DNA of 64,000 nt. Origin: Bacillota bacterium (GTDB lineage Bacteria > Bacillota > Sulfobacillia > JACIYH01). The notes beneath the pieces were generated by a model. The model made no database searches. It worked only from the letters and a program-made list of their open reading frames with translations, and was not told the DNA's origin. The stretch spans positions 121,418 to 185,417 of the forward strand of contig JASEFA010000004.1 in NCBI GenBank assembly GCA_030019365.1, given 5' to 3'. Of this stretch, positions 15,589 through 23,825 are shown in pieces; the first letter of the stretch is position 1; every line of letters begins with the position of its first letter. Both the position numbers and the translations under genes were made by a program.

Positions 15589-16827
15589 TCAGGGCAGGAT
15601 GATGGTCGAGAGCAGCAGGACCACCGTGAGCGCGATCAGCAAGCCGGCCGCCGCCCAGGAAACGGTGTTGCTCAGGCGGCTGTTGGCGTGCCGGCCCATA
15701 AGGCGGCGGTCCGAAGCCAGCTTCAGCATCAGGATGAGGATGAGGGGTAGAAGGATGCCGTTGACGGTCTGGGCCAGGAGCATGGTGTGCACCAGGTTGA
15801 TCCCCGGCACCAGCACGGTGGCAGCGCCCAGGATGAGGAGGGCGGTGTACAGGCCGATGAACACGGGCGCCTGGGAGAAGCGCCGTCCCACCGTCGATTC
15901 CCAGCCGAATCCCTCGGCCACGGCATGGGCCGTGGAAAGGGGAACCACCGAGGCGCCCATGGCGGAAGCGTTGAGCAATCCCACGGCGAAGAGGAGGGCG
16001 GCGTACCTGCCCGCCACGGGTGCCAGGGCGGCGGCGGCTTCCGCGGCCGTCTCGATCATGATGCCGCGCGGGTAGAGCAGCACCGCGCAGCTCACGATGA
16101 TGAAAAACGATACCGTGTCGGTCATCACCGCCCCCAGGTAGGTGTCCAGACGGGCATATCCCACCTGGCCCGCGGTCAACCCCTTGTCGGAAACCAGAGC
16201 CTGCTGATAGAAGGGCATCCAGGGGGTGATGGTGGTACCGATAGTGGCGATGAGCAGGGTGAGGAAGCCGGGCTCGGGGTACAGGCGGGGGACCACCAGG
16301 GCGTGCATGACCGTGCCCCAGTGGGGCCGGGCGAGGAGGCCCGAGATGACGTAGGTCAGGTACACCAGGGACAGGAGCAGGAACACTCTCTCAATGGCCC
16401 GGTACGAGCCCCGCGACACCAGCAACCATACCAGAAAAGCTACGGCCGGCACTGAGAGGTACCGGCTTACCCCCAGGATCTCCGAGGCCGCGGCTACCCC
16501 GGCGAAGTTGGATACGGTGACAGCGAAGTTTCCCGCGAAGAGCAGGGAGAGGGCCAGCACGCTGGTGCGCAGGCCGAACTTCTCCCGCACCAGGGTGGCC
16601 AGGCCCTTGCCGGTAACGGCGCCCATGCGGGCGGATGTCTCCTGGACCATGGCCAGCAGTATGGTGACGGGGATGAGGAGCCACAGGAGGTCCGTACCGT
16701 AGCGGGCTCCCGCCACCGAGTAGGTGGTGAGGCCGCCGGCGTCGTTGTCCACGTTGCCGGTGATGATGCCGGGACCCATAACGGCGAGGAAGAGAAGGAT
16801 TCTGCGCCACATGCTGCGTCCACGCAC
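15589..16827 (-). CDS. Nramp-family cation transporter with atypical metal-site motifs
   Basis: A 412-residue membrane protein with about 11 transmembrane segments and the Nramp layout. In TM1 the canonical DPGN metal motif is replaced: GPGIITGNVDNDAGGLTTY has DNDA at that place. In TM6 the usual MPH is replaced by TPW (GTTITPWMPFYQQ). The Met of MPH normally selects for soft transition metals, so its absence points to another ion, plausibly Mg2+. GTG at 16827 follows AAGGAGGTG by 5 bases. The MgtE-N/CBS gene ends 4 bases upstream, so the two are surely cotranscribed and probably form one transport system. Confidence 0.85.
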   Translation of the reverse strand: MRGRSMWRRILLFLAVMGPGIITGNVDNDAGGLTTYSVAGARYGTDLLWLLIPVTILLAMVQETSARMGAVTGKGLATLVREKFGLRTSVLALSLLFAGNFAVTVSNFAGVAAASEILGVSRYLSVPAVAFLVWLLVSRGSYRAIERVFLLLSLVYLTYVISGLLARPHWGTVMHALVVPRLYPEPGFLTLLIATIGTTITPWMPFYQQALVSDKGLTAGQVGYARLDTYLGAVMTDTVSFFIIVSCAVLLYPRGIMIETAAEAAAALAPVAGRYAALLFAVGLLNASAMGASVVPLSTAHAVAEGFGWESTVGRRFSQAPVFIGLYTALLILGAATVLVPGINLVHTMLLAQTVNGILLPLILILMLKLASDRRLMGRHANSRLSNTVSWAAAGLLIALTVVLLLSTIILP

Positions 16828-16831
16828 CCCG

Positions 16832-18103
16832 TCACCTCCTTGTAAAGATCTGCCTCTGCCAACCGCCTCGCTCCAGGGCGACATCCATGACGTCGTCGAT
16901 GGTGATGATCCCCTTCAGGCGGTTCTGGTCGTCGACCACGGGAAGGGCCAGGAAATCGTACCGGGCCATGACATCCACCACCGTCTCCTGGTCGGCGTCC
17001 AGGGGAACGCTGATCACCTGCGGGGTCATGATGTCCACCAGGCGCCGCTCGGGCGCGACCACGATGAGGTCCCTCAGGGAGAGCACTCCCGCCAGATGTC
17101 CTTCCGGGTCGACCACGTAGAGGTAGTATATGGTTTCCGCGTCCGGAGCCAGGCGCCGGAGGAGGGCGATGGTGTCTTCCGCCGTCAGGTTCTGGTCGAG
17201 GGCGATGTACTCGGTGGTCATGAGGCCGCCCGCGGTGGTTTCCGGGTAGTGGAGCAGCTCGTCCACGTCCCGGCGCTCTTCTTCTTCCATTGATTCCAGG
17301 TAGGTACGGGCGCTTTCCGCCGGCAGGTCTCCCAGCAGGTCGGCGGCGTCGTCGGGAGACATCTCCTCCAGGATGTCGGAGGCGCGCTCCGCGCCCAGCA
17401 CTTCCAGCAGGGCCTTGCGGGTGCCGGGGTCGTCCACCTCGGCCAGCGCTTCGGCGGCGGCGGCCGTGTCCATGGCCTGAAACAGGGCCGCCACCCGCTC
17501 CCGATCCAGCTCGTCGATGATGTCGGCCAGGTCGGCGGGCCGCAGCCGCCGCAGCTTCTCCCAGGGCACGGCGAGCTTGAGGGGATCGCCCGGGCGCCCC
17601 AGGGGCTCGATCAGGCTCCAGGGCAGGATGCGGGGACGACGCCACGCCCGCACCACGACGGCGGCGGCCCGCGCCAGCCCCGGTCCACCCAGGCGACGCA
17701 GGAACCCGGCGGGGCTGATGTCCACCCCCATGATGCGGAAGGTGCCCTCCGCCCAGCGCAGCTGGATGTCGTTGCCCCGGATGACCTTGCGCCCCCGCAG
17801 GTCGATCACCTGCTGGTCCATCACGTCCTCGCCCAGCAGTATGTACTCGGGCTTCTCCCGGTACATCCGCATGGACCTGGCCGGCCGGGGTACCGTCAGC
17901 TGGCGTGGCGCGTAGAGCAGCTCCCCCTGGGCGATCCAGAAGGATCCCCCTTCTTTGCCCCGCACCAGGTAGCCGCGCACCAGGCCCGACTCGTCGCCCT
18001 GCAGGGCCACCAGGTCGCGCAGGCGGCCCAGCACCTGGCCCTCGGGCGCCCGGACGGGCTGGCCCAGCAGCTCGCTCAGGAAAAGGAGGCTGCCCGGCTC
18101 CAC
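16832..18103 (-). CDS. PRC-barrel / MgtE-N / CBS-pair protein, partner of the Nramp transporter
   Basis: A 423-residue soluble protein. The N-terminal region has PRC-barrel-like segments (LFLSELLGQPVRAPEGQVLG and VIDLRGRKVIRGNDIQL). Residues about 195-295 are an MgtE intracellular N domain with the helical superhelix (LRPADLADIIDELDRERVAA, then EEMSPDDAADLLGDLP). Residues about 300-415 are two CBS repeats (MTTEYIALDQNLTAEDTI and IMTPQVISVPLDADQE). The MgtE channel itself is missing. In MgtE the N and CBS domains sense Mg2+ and gate the pore, so here they probably regulate the adjacent Nramp protein. Start 18103 (GTG) is preferred to 18148 because a promoter lies at 18139-18167. Confidence 0.85.
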   Translation of the reverse strand: MEPGSLLFLSELLGQPVRAPEGQVLGRLRDLVALQGDESGLVRGYLVRGKEGGSFWIAQGELLYAPRQLTVPRPARSMRMYREKPEYILLGEDVMDQQVIDLRGRKVIRGNDIQLRWAEGTFRIMGVDISPAGFLRRLGGPGLARAAAVVVRAWRRPRILPWSLIEPLGRPGDPLKLAVPWEKLRRLRPADLADIIDELDRERVAALFQAMDTAAAAEALAEVDDPGTRKALLEVLGAERASDILEEMSPDDAADLLGDLPAESARTYLESMEEEERRDVDELLHYPETTAGGLMTTEYIALDQNLTAEDTIALLRRLAPDAETIYYLYVVDPEGHLAGVLSLRDLIVVAPERRLVDIMTPQVISVPLDADQETVVDVMARYDFLALPVVDDQNRLKGIITIDDVMDVALERGGWQRQIFTRR

Positions 18104-18138
18104 GTGCCGCCCCCCCAGCTTCGCATGGTTCCGCAGGG

Positions 18139-18167
18139 AGCCTAGCACCGCCGGGCAGCCCTGTCAA
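18139..18167 (-). promoter_or_regulatory. Sigma-A-type promoter of the MgtE-N/Nramp operon
   Basis: The minus strand has TTGACA, a 17-base spacer and TAGGCT. The perfect -35 and ideal spacing support it; the -10 is weak (3 of 6). It decides in favour of the GTG start at 18103. Confidence 0.5.
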
Positions 18168-18176
18168 GCCAGATCT

Positions 18177-18734
18177 CTACTTCCCGATCAGGTCCTGCCA
18201 TCGCTCGACCGGCCGGGTGAGGTCGAGGTGGCCCAGGGTTTCCAGGCGCTCTCCCTCCACCAGGAACACCACCGCCCTCACCCCTTCCAGCTCGGTGAGG
18301 GAGTTGACGATGGAGAATACCGTCATCATCTCACCGGCGCTGCCGCCCCAGTGTTTGGTCTGGAACTCCTTGTTGAAGTTGACGTAGGCCACACCCTTTT
18401 CCACCTTGACCGATGAGACCAGCCGCGCCTCTCTTGGGATGGTGATGCCGAGCCCCGGGGTGGTGGGGCCCTTGATCAGCTCCTGGATCACCAGGTCGGG
18501 CAGGGGAGCGTTACCCCGGGGAACCTCGCGCACTTCCGGCACCACGTACTGGGCCTGGGAGTCGGCGAAATACAGGGTTAGCTTCACCATCTGATCGGGC
18601 GGCGGAGAGGGGTTCACCTTGGGCGTCTCTCCCGCCCCTCCCGCCCGGGCCCCGGTGAGGGTGCACCCGGAGACGAAGACAGGCGAAGCCACCAGCGCCA
18701 GGACCAGCATCGCGCCTGCAATCTTCCGCAGCAT
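18177..18734 (-). CDS. GerM (GerMN) domain lipoprotein
   Basis: A 185-residue lipoprotein: signal peptide MLRKIAGAMLVLALVASPVF with a VSGC lipobox, a short Pro/Gly linker, then a GerMN domain (residues about 50-175) with MVKLTLYFADSQAQYVVPE, VIQELIKGPTTPGLG, VAYVNFNKEF and SIVNSLTELEGVRAVVFLVEG. GerM of Bacillus is needed for spore germination and sporulation; the domain occurs widely in outer-leaflet lipoproteins. The ATG follows GGAGGTGAG. A second GerMN protein is encoded at 31752. Confidence 0.9.
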   Translation of the reverse strand: MLRKIAGAMLVLALVASPVFVSGCTLTGARAGGAGETPKVNPSPPPDQMVKLTLYFADSQAQYVVPEVREVPRGNAPLPDLVIQELIKGPTTPGLGITIPREARLVSSVKVEKGVAYVNFNKEFQTKHWGGSAGEMMTVFSIVNSLTELEGVRAVVFLVEGERLETLGHLDLTRPVERWQDLIGK

Positions 18735-18802
18735 GTGCTCACCTCCGGAAGGAAGCGTACCAGCGAGCCTTTTCGGGCAGACGGCGAATTGTTGCCGGCC
18801 TG

Positions 18803-20284
18803 TTAACCCTTTGCTACAAATTGGAGGACGTCTGGCCCGGTGCCGTTCCGGGATAGCCCCGGCCCGCTGGTGGCCGGCCCGAGCGGTATGATCACCGTGA
18901 AGGTGGTGCCGCGGCCCGGCGTGCTTCTCACGGTGATCTCGCCCCCGTGCAGTCTCACCAGGCGGTCGGCGATGGCCAGGCCCAGGCCGCTGCCACCGGT
19001 GCGGCGGGCGCGGGCGGGGTCGACGCGGTAGAAGCGCTGGAAGATGAAGGGCAGCCGATCCGGCGGGATGCCTTCGCCGGTGTCCGCCACTTCCAGGACG
19101 GCCCGGTCTCCCGTGCGGGCCACCCGCACGGTCACCGTTCCACCGGGGGGAGTGTGTTTCACGGCGTTTTCCAGGAGGTTGCCGAGCACGCGATAGATGG
19201 CCTCCTCGTCCACCGGTGCTTCCGCGCGTGCTGCGGCGACCTCCAGGCGCAGGTCGAGCTCCTTCTGCCGGGCGAGGGGGGCCACCATGTCGAGGGCATC
19301 GCGGGCCAGGGAGGCCAGGTCTGCGGCGGCCGGATGCACGTGTTCGCCGCTTTCCAGGCGATGGTCCAGGCGGGCCAGCTCCAGCAGGTCTTCCGTCAGC
19401 TGTTGCATGCGATCGACCTGGCCCAGGATCTCTGCCGCCACCTCGCGGCAGGTTTGCGGAGGGACGTCTTCCCCCTGGGCCAGGGGTTCGGCCAGGGCGC
19501 GCAGGGCTGCCAGGGGGGTGCGCAGCTCGTGGGAGGCATCGGCCACGAATCCTCTCCGGGTTTGATCCAGGCGCTGCAGGTCATCCGCCATGCGGTCCAA
19601 GGCATGCCCCAACCGGGCGATCTCGTCCTTTCCCCGCAGGCCGGCCCGATGACTCCAGTGACCCCGGGCCAGCTCGCCCGCCGCCCGGTGCAGGGTGCCC
19701 AGGGGGTGCGTGATCAGCCGGGCGAGGAGGAAGCTGGCCGCCGCCCCCAGGAGGAGTGCGGCGGCGGTGATGAGGCCGAGGTGGGCGGCGAAGCTGCGCA
19801 GCCTGGCGTACACCGGTGCCAGGGAAGCGGAGAGGAAGGCAGCCCCCGCCGGCGGGCGGCCGGCGGAAGTGGCCACCGGCACCGCCGTGTACATCACCCA
19901 GCCCAGGTCGGAGAAGTGATGCACGGCCGCCATCTGCTTCCCCTGCAGGGCCTCCCGGACTTCGGCCCCCGGCAGGGGTTTCCCTTCCAGGGCGGGGTCG
20001 CCGTACGAATCCACCACCACGGTGCCCGCGTTGTCCAGGTAGAGCAGGCGTCCTCCCGCCTGGGCGCCGAATTCCCGGGCCAGGTAGCGCAGGTAGGGAT
20101 CGTGCCCTGCCAGATAGGAACCGGCGGTGCTGGCGGCGATGTTGGCGTGCGTGAGGTAGTACACCCGTCGCTCTTGCAGGTAGGCCGACTCCAGGGTGAT
20201 CAGGGTGAAGATGTCCAGGATGGCGAGCACCAGGGCCAGCAATCCCACCTGGCTGGCCAGGATGCGTCCCCTTATGCTCCTCAA
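18803..20284 (-). CDS. Membrane sensor histidine kinase (HAMP, HisKA, HATPase)
   Basis: A 493-residue two-pass kinase. TM1 lies at about residues 12-35, an extracytoplasmic sensor at about 36-165, TM2 at about 170-195 ([20 protein letters not shown]), then HAMP, a HisKA dimerisation helix with the phospho-acceptor in [16 protein letters not shown], and an ATPase domain with the N box [13 protein letters not shown], the G1 box [13 protein letters not shown] and the G2 box [13 protein letters not shown]. It resembles PhoR/WalK-type kinases. The TTG start overlaps the TGA of the response regulator gene (TTGA), indicating translational coupling. The signal is unknown. Confidence 0.93.
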   Translation of the reverse strand: MRSIRGRILASQVGLLALVLAILDIFTLITLESAYLQERRVYYLTHANIAASTAGSYLAGHDPYLRYLAREFGAQAGGRLLYLDNAGTVVVDSYGDPALEGKPLPGAEVREALQGKQMAAVHHFSDLGWVMYTAVPVATSAGRPPAGAAFLSASLAPVYARLRSFAAHLGLITAAALLLGAAASFLLARLITHPLGTLHRAAGELARGHWSHRAGLRGKDEIARLGHALDRMADDLQRLDQTRRGFVADASHELRTPLAALRALAEPLAQGEDVPPQTCREVAAEILGQVDRMQQLTEDLLELARLDHRLESGEHVHPAAADLASLARDALDMVAPLARQKELDLRLEVAAARAEAPVDEEAIYRVLGNLLENAVKHTPPGGTVTVRVARTGDRAVLEVADTGEGIPPDRLPFIFQRFYRVDPARARRTGGSGLGLAIADRLVRLHGGEITVRSTPGRGTTFTVIIPLGPATSGPGLSRNGTGPDVLQFVAKG

Positions 20285-21048
20285 GGGCCCCGCCCCCCGA
20301 CGGGCCCTGGCTCACCCTGTGTACCGTCCTGTCTACCGTCCTGTGTACCGTCCTGTGTTGCGGGGCGGTAGCAGAAGTAGTAGCCTTTCCCCCAGCTGGT
20401 GTGGAGGTAGGCGGGGCGCGACTGATCGGGCTCGATCTTCTCCCGGATGCGCCGCACGTGCACGTCGACGGCGCGCTGACCCCCGTAGAAATCATAGCCC
20501 CAGACCGCCTGCAGGATCTGCTCCCGGCTGAATACCTGCTCCGGATGAGATGCCAGATGGGCGAGGATGTCGAACTCCTTGGGCGTGAGGGGAACGGGCT
20601 TTCCCGCCAGCGTCACCAGGCGGCGGGGGATGGAGATCTCCAGATCGCCGGCGCGGATGGCGTCGCGCCTGTCTTCCTTCTCGCGGGCCACCCGGCGTAG
20701 GATGGCTCTCATGCGGGCGATCAGCTCTCTGGTGTTGAAAGGCTTCACCACGTAGTCATCGGCACCCAGCTCCAGTCCCACGATGACGTCGACGTCGTCG
20801 GTGCGCGCCGTGAGCATGATGATGGGAACGCTGGACTGCTGCCGGATCTGACGGCACACCTCGAAGCCGTCCATGCCCGGCAGCATCACATCCAGGATCA
20901 CCAGATCGGGGGCTTGCTCCCGGGCCATGCTCAGCCCGGTGGGGCCGTCGGAGGCCGCGTTCACCCGGTAGCCGGCCTGCTTCAGGCTGAGGGACAGGCC
21001 CTTGACCAGCGCCTCTTCATCTTCAACCAGAAGGACCAGTTCGTTCAC
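20281..21048 (-). CDS. OmpR/PhoB-family response regulator
   Basis: A 255-residue regulator. The receiver domain (1-120) has the acidic pair in LVEDEEALVKGL, the phospho-acceptor in DLVILDVMLPGMDG, LTARTDDVD and the KPF switch (VVKPFNTRELIARM). Residues about 135-230 are an OmpR winged helix with VPLTPKEFDILAHLASHPEQ, VWGYDFYGGQRAVDVHVRR and the YLHTSWGKGYYF wing. The last 25 residues are a Gln/Asp/Gly tail coded by a short tandem DNA repeat and are probably dispensable. Forms an operon with the downstream kinase. Transcription is leftward, away from the tRNA cluster. Confidence 0.94.
   Translation of the reverse strand: MNELVLLVEDEEALVKGLSLSLKQAGYRVNAASDGPTGLSMAREQAPDLVILDVMLPGMDGFEVCRQIRQQSSVPIIMLTARTDDVDVIVGLELGADDYVVKPFNTRELIARMRAILRRVAREKEDRRDAIRAGDLEISIPRRLVTLAGKPVPLTPKEFDILAHLASHPEQVFSREQILQAVWGYDFYGGQRAVDVHVRRIREKIEPDQSRPAYLHTSWGKGYYFCYRPATQDGTQDGRQDGTQGEPGPVGGRGP
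20318..20353. repeat. Three 12-bp tandem repeats in the 3' end of the response regulator gene
   Basis: Three consecutive units of TGTGTACCGTCC (the middle one differs at one base), followed by the start of a fourth. On the coding strand they encode repeated Gly-Thr/Arg-Gln-Asp units in the C-terminal tail. A multiple of three, so copy-number change would keep the frame. Confidence 0.85.
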
Positions 21049-21217
21049 ACGTACAGGTTAACACGGCCCGCCTGGCCCCGCAACCGCCCGCCCCGTCGCT
21101 CCCACGGGCGGTCCGCGGCAGGTTGTGCTATCATGGGAAAGTGCCCAGCCGTGGCTGTTCATCGCCGTCACCGATGCCGTAGGTGGCGGGCTGCTGTTCA
21201 AGACAGGGGCTTCGTGG

Positions 21218-21223
21218 TACAAT
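21218..21223 (+). promoter_or_regulatory. Possible -10 box for the first tRNA cluster
   Basis: TACAAT lies 20 bases before the tRNA-Val gene, the right distance for a tRNA operon promoter. No convincing -35 is present at 16-18 bases upstream, so this is tentative. Confidence 0.35.
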
Positions 21224-21243
21224 AGGTGATGGAGTTTCGTGGC

Positions 21244-21318
21244 GGGCGGTTAGCTCAGCGGAAGAGCACGCGCCTTACAAGCGCGGGGCCACAGGTTCGA
21301 TCCCTGTACCGCCCACCA
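21244..21318 (+). tRNA. tRNA-Val (anticodon TAC)
   Basis: A complete cloverleaf: acceptor GGGCGGT pairs with ACCGCCC, D arm TAGCTCAGCGG, anticodon stem CGCGC/GCGCG with loop CTTACAA, T arm ACAGGTTCGATCCCTGT, and an encoded CCA end. It is the first of three closely spaced tRNA genes. Confidence 0.95.
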
Positions 21319-21361
21319 CTGCTTGCAAATCGGGCGAATTTCGATTATCATGATGTGGCGC

Positions 21362-21439
21362 GGAGGCGTGGTGTAGCTGGTTTAACACACCTGCCTGTCA
21401 CGCAGGAGATCGCGGGTTCGAATCCCGTCGCTTCCGCCA
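21362..21439 (+). tRNA. tRNA-Asp (anticodon GTC)
   Basis: Acceptor GGAGGCG pairs with CGCTTCC (one G-T pair); discriminator G followed by encoded CCA; anticodon stem CCTGC/GCAGG with loop CTGTCAC; T arm GCGGGTTCGAATCCCGT. Discriminator G is normal for tRNA-Asp. Confidence 0.95.
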
Positions 21440-21449
21440 TCTCTTTTGT

Positions 21450-21525
21450 GGCGCGGTAGCTCAGCTGGTAGAGCAACGGACTGAAAATCCGTGGGTCGCC
21501 GGTTCAACTCCGGCCTGCGCCACCA
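21450..21525 (+). tRNA. tRNA-Phe (anticodon GAA)
   Basis: Acceptor GGCGCGG pairs with CTGCGCC (one G-T pair); anticodon stem ACGGA/TCCGT with loop CTGAAAA; T arm GCCGGTTCAACTCCGGC; encoded CCA. It starts 10 bases after tRNA-Asp. Confidence 0.95.
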
Positions 21526-21549
21526 GAAAAGCCAACAGCGCCGGATAGC

Positions 21550-21666
21550 ATGAAATACCTGGTGGTCCTCGAAAAAGCCAGGGGCAAGAACCTGGAAGCG
21601 CTGGCCGAGGAAGGTTTGCCAGCCCCAGAACCTGCCGCCCGCGCAGAGTATGTGGCCGTGTGCTGA
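21550..21666 (+). pseudogene. hicB antitoxin remnant with internal deletion
   Basis: A 38-residue frame starting 24 bases after tRNA-Phe. Its first part, MKYLVVLEKARGKN, reads like the N-terminus of HicB (usual form MKYxVVIEKGxxN). Its second part, EEGLPAPEPAARAEYVAV, reads like the C-terminal end of the HicB RNase-H-like domain (EEGLPIPEP...EYVEV). The middle, including the PDLPGC core, is missing, so it looks like HicB with an in-frame internal deletion. No hicA toxin is visible. Insertion next to a tRNA fits a mobile origin. Confidence 0.55.
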
Positions 21667-21737
21667 GCGCAGGGCAAGGTTTCGCCCGGAGCTTTGCGCT
21701 CAGTCCCGCAATCATGCAACCCGAGATGTAACCGGGT

Positions 21738-22301
21738 TTACAGCAGGACGATGCCCGTCCACCGGACGGAGTCGCGGACGGGGAATGCGAGTTCCATGCC
21801 TGCCCGGTGTGCTGTGCGCACCAGGTCGATGCCCAGGGCCTCCGCGGCCGGGCGCGGCTGGAACGGTTGCGGGCACATGTTGCCGCTCTTCTGCCCCACG
21901 CAGGTGGGACACAGGCGGCAGTGGCCTCCGGCCAGCCCGCAGGCGAGGGGAAATCCCAGTTCCAGGGCCCGAGCCTCCAGGGATGCCACCAGTCGGTAAA
22001 GCTCGCGGGCGAACTCGTCTGCCTGACGCATGCGGTCTTCCCGGTTGCCGTTCAACTCCCCGGAAACGACTACCAGGACTGCGGCGCGGTATCGGCGCAG
22101 CGACCGCGCGAACTCTTCGGGAGATGGGACTGCGGGCGGGCACACCAGGTTGTGACCGTAGTGCGGGCAAAGGGGAACCTGGCACTTGAGGCGCACGCGC
22201 GGATCCACCGCCACCTGGCGCGCCGGGATGACGGCGGCTGCGGCGGCCCCGCGGCCCATGGCCAGGCTGACCAGCTCAGAGGCGGCTTTCCAGGCGTGCA
22301 C
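21738..22301 (-). CDS. DUF2284 cysteine-rich, probable metal-binding protein
   Basis: A 187-residue protein of the DUF2284 family. Three cysteine groups are seen: LKCQVPLCPHYGHNLVCPP, the GLAGGHCRLCPTC loop and a C-terminal GNMCPQPFQPRPAAEALGID, the pattern by which the family is taken to bind an Fe-S cluster or zinc. Function is unknown; members are frequent in anaerobes. The GTG at 22301 is weakly supported by GGTGAG. It lies between the two tRNA clusters on the opposite strand. Confidence 0.82.
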   Translation of the reverse strand: MHAWKAASELVSLAMGRGAAAAAVIPARQVAVDPRVRLKCQVPLCPHYGHNLVCPPAVPSPEEFARSLRRYRAAVLVVVSGELNGNREDRMRQADEFARELYRLVASLEARALELGFPLACGLAGGHCRLCPTCVGQKSGNMCPQPFQPRPAAEALGIDLVRTAHRAGMELAFPVRDSVRWTGIVLL

Positions 22302-22430
22302 GGCTTCTCACCGTAGTTTCCCTTTCGGCAGCGCCTCCTGCCGGCCCTGCCGGTCCGTGACGCCGTGGTGGGGGCTGCGCTGGGCGACGCCGCGGGGGCG
22401 CCGCCGCGCGGGCGACGCCGGCGCGGCAGC

Positions 22431-22459
22431 TTGACGGAAGCCGGTCGCGGATATAAAAT
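22431..22459 (+). promoter_or_regulatory. Promoter of the second tRNA cluster
   Basis: TTGACG, a 17-base spacer and TAAAAT, located 46 bases before the tRNA-Gly gene. Near-consensus boxes and ideal spacing make this a convincing vegetative promoter. Confidence 0.65.
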
Positions 22460-22504
22460 GATAGGCGCGCATCCTTCGCGCATGCTTGACAATGAGGTTT
22501 GCGA

Positions 22505-22579
22505 GCGGAAGTAGCTCAGCGGTAGAGCATCGCCTTGCCAAGGCGGGGGCCGCGGGTTCAAATCCCGTCTTCCGCTCCA
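22505..22579 (+). tRNA. tRNA-Gly (anticodon GCC)
   Basis: Acceptor GCGGAAG pairs with CTTCCGC; discriminator T; encoded CCA; anticodon loop TTGCCAA between TCGCC and GGCGG; T arm GCGGGTTCAAATCCCGT. Confidence 0.95.
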
Positions 22580-22589
22580 GGTTTTTCGG

Positions 22590-22663
22590 GGCGACGTAGC
22601 CAAGGGGCAAGGCAGGGGTCTGCAAAACCCCGATCCCCGGTTCGAATCCGGGCGTCGCCTCCA
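22590..22663 (+). tRNA. tRNA-Cys (anticodon GCA)
   Basis: Acceptor GGCGACG pairs with CGTCGCC; discriminator T as expected for tRNA-Cys; encoded CCA; anticodon stem GGGGT/ACCCC with loop CTGCAAA; T arm CCCGGTTCGAATCCGGG. Confidence 0.95.
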
Positions 22664-22667
22664 CGGT

Positions 22668-22742
22668 GGGCGGCTAGCTCAGTGGGAGAGCACCGATCTG
22701 ACGCGTCGGGGGTCACAGGTTCAATCCCTGTGCCGCCCACCA
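22668..22742 (+). tRNA. tRNA-Val (anticodon GAC)
   Basis: Acceptor GGGCGGC pairs with GCCGCCC; anticodon stem CCGAT/GTCGG with loop CTGACGC; T arm ACAGGTTCAATCCCTGT; encoded CCA. A second valine isoacceptor beside tRNA-Val(TAC) at 21244, with closely similar acceptor and T arms. Confidence 0.93.
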
Positions 22743-22757
22743 CTGCAGGATCAGGAG

Positions 22758-22781
22758 GGAGCCGGCATTGGTGCCGGCTCC
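22758..22781 (+). terminator. Hairpin terminator after the tRNA cluster
   Basis: A perfect 10-bp stem GGAGCCGGCA / TGCCGGCTCC with a TTGG loop starts 15 bases after tRNA-Val. The following TCTCATCGTT is only moderately T-rich. Confidence 0.65.
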
Positions 22782-22907
22782 TCTCATCGTTGGGAAAATA
22801 GGCGAGTATACAGGTCAGAGGGCCACTGCATAATATCGTGGCGCCGGGCGGTGAAGTCCGAGCGTCGGGCGATAAAGTCCAAGACGACCCGGCTCCGGAG
22901 GAGGACC

Positions 22908-23753
22908 GTGCTCACCATAGCGGCATCTGCCAACGTGGAGCGCCTGCGCGAGCGGCTCGACCACGGTCTGCGAGAGCTGGAGCGCCAGGGTGTCCGGGTG
23001 GTGCGCAGGGAGCAGATCCGTGGACCGTACACCTTCGTTTCCGTGGCCGTGCAGGCGGCGCCCGCCCGTCCCGAGGCGGGCTGGGGATGGCAGGACATGC
23101 TGCGCCGCCAGCTGGCGGCCGTCCTGTGCGAGGTGATCATTTCTGATTTCCGCCAGTTTCTGCTGGAGCGCATCGTGACCAGCCGCTACCCGCAGCTGGG
23201 CGTGCGGGAAAGGCAGACCGTGGTGGAGTATGCCGAGCGGTCCCTGGCGGACGCCGCCGCCCGGGATGCTTTCCGCCGCCGGGTCCTCGTGCGCCTGCTG
23301 GAGTATCTGCGGGACAACCGGCAGCTGATCCTGGAGGGGTTCATCACCTTCCGGCTCAAGGAGTACGTGGAGCACCTGGAAGAAGCGGTGGAGAGGGCCA
23401 TCGATGAGATCCTCCTGGAAAAAGAGTACCAGGAGTTCGTGCGCCTCCTGCAATGTTTCGTGGCGGCGCAGGAGCCCCGGCTGCCGGAGGTCCATGTGAT
23501 CTGCCGGGCGTCCGGGCTGGTACTGGAGGACGGCGAGCGTCACACGCTGTCGCTGCAGGTGCCGCCCTCGCTGCAGGGCGGCATCCGCCCGGAAGACCTG
23601 GTGGTTTCGGGGCTGGTCAGCCTGGCGCCAGCCCGGGTGGTAGTCCACGGCAGCCCCGCCACCACCGATGACCGGGCCGTGGTAGACGCGGTAAGGAGCA
23701 TCTTCGCAGGGCGCACCACCACCTGCCCGGGGTGCCCCCGGTGCTGTCCCTAG
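22908..23753 (+). CDS. ytxC: Sporulation protein YtxC-like
   Basis: A 281-residue protein matching the YtxC family found in spore formers: an N-terminal beta-rich segment, ISDFRQFLLERIVTSRYPQ, a long basic/acidic helical region with RRRVLVRLLEYLRDNRQLIL, and the highly conserved EGFITFRLKEYVEHLEEAVE followed by AIDEILLEKEYQEFVRLLQ. The biochemical role is unknown. The GTG at 22908 is preceded by GGAGGAGG at 3-4 bases; an upstream in-frame start would add 19 basic residues and is less likely. comEC starts 72 bases after its stop. Confidence 0.85.
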   Translation: MLTIAASANVERLRERLDHGLRELERQGVRVVRREQIRGPYTFVSVAVQAAPARPEAGWGWQDMLRRQLAAVLCEVIISDFRQFLLERIVTSRYPQLGVRERQTVVEYAERSLADAAARDAFRRRVLVRLLEYLRDNRQLILEGFITFRLKEYVEHLEEAVERAIDEILLEKEYQEFVRLLQCFVAAQEPRLPEVHVICRASGLVLEDGERHTLSLQVPPSLQGGIRPEDLVVSGLVSLAPARVVVHGSPATTDDRAVVDAVRSIFAGRTTTCPGCPRCCP

Positions 23754-23825
23754 GGTGATGCTGTCCCGGGAGCGCACTACCGTTTGACAGGGATTGGGAA
23801 ACATGGCGTCGAATGATGGCATTCG

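Noticed and set aside
22486..22491. TTGACA close to tRNA-Gly as a promoter -35
   Set aside because: A -10 at proper spacing would fall inside the tRNA gene; the TTGACG/TAAAAT pair at 22431-22459 fits better.
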